DNA from: Pedococcus_A sp963730585
Lineage (GTDB): Bacteria; Actinomycetota; Actinomycetes; Actinomycetales; Dermatophilaceae
Reading direction: 5' to 3'
Assembly: GCA_963730585.1 (NCBI GenBank)
Contig: CAVSSL010000011.1
Coordinates: 186,001-250,000 of the forward strand
DNA: 64,000 bases
The translations under genes and the position numbers were made by a program. Shown piece after piece: positions 62,600-64,000 of the stretch. The notes under the pieces are model-generated. The model did no database searches. It was given only the letters and a program-made list of their open reading frames with translations, and had not been told where the DNA came from. Numbering within the stretch: the first letter of the stretch is position 1; the number at the start of each line of letters is the position of its first letter.

Positions 62600-63421
62600 A
62601 TGACCGGGGGACCTGACACCGCACCACCCATGCCCCGGCCCGCGCGCACCACCGGACGGGACGAGCCGGCCCTGCGGATCCGCGGGCTCACCAAGCAGTT
62701 CGGGCCGACGCTGGCGGTGGCCGGCATCGACCTCGACGTCCCCCGCGGCTCGTTCTACGGCCTGGTCGGCCCCAACGGCGCGGGCAAGACGACCACCCTG
62801 TCGATGGCCACCGGGCTCCTCCGGCCGGACAGCGGGAGCGTGCACGTCCTCGGCGCCGACGTGTGGGCCGACCCGGTCGCGGCCAAGGCCCGCATCGGGG
62901 TGCTGCCCGACGGCCTGCGCCTCTTCGACCGCCTCACCGGTCTGCAGCTGGTGACGTATGCCGGGCTGCTGCGCGGGATGGACCGCGATGACGTGGTGCA
63001 CCGCGCCGGCGAGCTGGTCGCAGCCCTCGGCCTCGAGGACGCGGCCGACAAGCTGGTCGTCGACTACTCCGCCGGCATGACCAAGAAGGTCACGCTGGCC
63101 TGCGCGCTGGTGCACGGCCCCCGGCTGCTGGTGCTCGACGAGCCGTTCGAGGCGGTCGACCCCGTCTCCGCCAAGACGATCCGCGGCATCCTCACCCGCT
63201 ACGTCGAGGGCGGCGGCACGGTCGTGCTGTCGAGCCACGTGATGGACCTCGTCGAGCGGATCTGCACCGACGTCGCCATCATCGCGGGCGGACACGTCCG
63301 CGCCGCCGGGCCGCTCGAGGAGGTGCGGGCCGGCCTCAGCCTCGAGGACCGTTTCCTCGACCTCGTCGGCGGCAGCACGGAGGTGGAGGGGCTGGCGTGG
63401 TTGCACACCTCCTCCGACTGA
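62600..63421 (+). CDS. ABC transporter ATP-binding protein
   Basis: 273 aa; ATG with TAGCGT 6 nt upstream, leaderless. Walker A GPNGAGKTT (57-65), Walker B LLVLDEPF and H-loop SSHVMD are intact; the signature is the weak YSAGMTKK instead of LSGGQ. Exporter-type subunit. Its 3' end overlaps the permease gene, so the two form one transporter, substrate unknown. Confidence 0.92.
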   Translation: MTGGPDTAPPMPRPARTTGRDEPALRIRGLTKQFGPTLAVAGIDLDVPRGSFYGLVGPNGAGKTTTLSMATGLLRPDSGSVHVLGADVWADPVAAKARIGVLPDGLRLFDRLTGLQLVTYAGLLRGMDRDDVVHRAGELVAALGLEDAADKLVVDYSAGMTKKVTLACALVHGPRLLVLDEPFEAVDPVSAKTIRGILTRYVEGGGTVVLSSHVMDLVERICTDVAIIAGGHVRAAGPLEEVRAGLSLEDRFLDLVGGSTEVEGLAWLHTSSD

Positions 63422-64000
63422 AGCTCCAGCTGCTGCGGAACACCCTGCGGCGCAGCCCTGCCGCACTGGTCGGCCTGGCCGTCGGCGTCGTCTACGGGGG
63501 AGGGCTGCTGGTCCTCGTGGTGGTCGGCCTGGTCTCCCTGCGTTTCCTGCCCGACCTCGAGGTGGCCCGCACCGCCCTCACGCTGGGCGGGGCCGGGCTC
63601 GTGGTCGCCTGGGCCGTCGTCCCGGTCATCGCGTTCGGCACCGACCCCACCCTCGACCCCAACCGGTTCGCGACGTTCGCCGTGCCCGAGCGCCAGCTCG
63701 CGGTCGGCCTCGCGGCAGCCGGCTTCATCGGGCTTCCCGGCCTCGCCACCAGCCTGATCGTGCTGGCGACGCTGGTGACCTGGTCGCGCAGTGCCGCCGC
63801 GGTGCTCGCCGCCGTGGTGGGTGGGCTGCTGGCGCTGGCCACCTGTGTGCTGCTGAGCCGGGTCATCACCGCGGCGGCCGCCACCGTGCTGTCGAGCCGG
63901 CGGGGCCGCGACGTGGTCGCCGTGCTGGGCTTCCTGCTGCTCGTCGGGCTCGGGCCGGTGGCGGGCGTCGGGGGCTCCTTCGAGCTCAGTCTCGCCGACC
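63397..64000 (+). CDS. ABC transporter permease, cut by the window end
   Basis: GTG at 63397 overlaps the ATPase gene by 25 nt; GGAGG lies upstream. At least 200 residues: a basic N terminus (HLLRLKLQLLRNTLRRSP) then helices at about 20-50, 60-80, 105-130 and 135-160. No stop before 64000. Partner of the ATPase just upstream. Confidence 0.85.
   Translation, partial: MVAHLLRLKLQLLRNTLRRSPAALVGLAVGVVYGGGLLVLVVVGLVSLRFLPDLEVARTALTLGGAGLVVAWAVVPVIAFGTDPTLDPNRFATFAVPERQLAVGLAAAGFIGLPGLATSLIVLATLVTWSRSAAAVLAAVVGGLLALATCVLLSRVITAAAATVLSSRRGRDVVAVLGFLLLVGLGPVAGVGGSFELSLAD

Overview
The window comes from a very G+C-rich actinobacterium, most likely Micrococcales and plausibly the Intrasporangiaceae. 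Supporting signs are a PucR-type fasR upstream of fabD-fabH-acpP-fabF, a homodimeric-type aceE, actinobacterial orphan families (DUF3145, DUF3052, DUF2550), an RNase H/phosphatase fusion and many leaderless genes with a TAnnnT box 6-8 nt before the start codon. The placement is inferred from gene content; no rRNA is present.

Layout. 1-1.8 kb: the end of a sensor kinase, a thioesterase-like protein and a small exported protein. 1.86-6.6 kb: an arsenic-type cluster with a broken arsR tail, an ArsO-like flavoprotein overlapping an intact arsR, then divergently a Cys-tailed flavoprotein and a frameshifted MFS exporter. 6.6-13.4 kb: DinB, an alpha/beta hydrolase-cyclase fusion, a DHA2 drug exporter, a lipoprotein hydrolase and two unknown proteins. 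13.4-18.6 kb: an island-like segment bounded by a 35-bp inverted copy of the tRNA-Met 3' end and by the tRNA-Met gene with an integrase remnant. It carries a DszB-like desulfinase with a rhodanese, a DUF2550 protein, a Na+/H+ antiporter and a membrane protein.

18.6-21.8 kb: two membrane proteins with Pro/Thr tails flanking a DUF3145 gene, and a YcxB-like protein. 21.9-27 kb: the fatty-acid synthase cluster and fasR. 27-30.4 kb: tandem secreted glycerophosphodiester phosphodiesterases and a frameshifted epimerase. 30.4-42.5 kb: aceE, an acyltransferase-3/SGNH protein, fdhD, two PH-domain membrane proteins, DUF3052, a peroxiredoxin, tRNA-Val and the nif3 / zinc-ribbon / RNase H-phosphatase operon. 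The fab-fasR-aceE block and the last operon recall the arrangement around Rv2228c-Rv2246 of Mycobacterium tuberculosis (from memory).

42.5-51 kb: a sulfite-oxidase-like molybdoenzyme, rhodanese-metZ, an ArsB/SLC13-type permease, yaaA, an RNB exoribonuclease and a GH15 hydrolase. 51-57.9 kb: an RDD protein translationally coupled to a long repeat protein, a class II amidotransferase, rnpB, a SnoaL-like protein, a DUF5671 membrane protein and its coupled partner. 57.9-64 kb: a phosphodiesterase, a baeRF-type protein, a hemerythrin, an APC permease, a metallo-beta-lactamase-fold protein, a small Cys/Lys-rich protein under a predicted DtxR/IdeR box, and an ABC transporter cut by the window end.

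Two window-wide patterns matter. The octamer GTATGCCG (either strand) occurs about 26 times, often inside genes at the cost of rare codons and as inverted pairs between genes. Five genes are disrupted by seven shifts, every one equivalent to a single extra base, which points to base-call insertions rather than gene decay.
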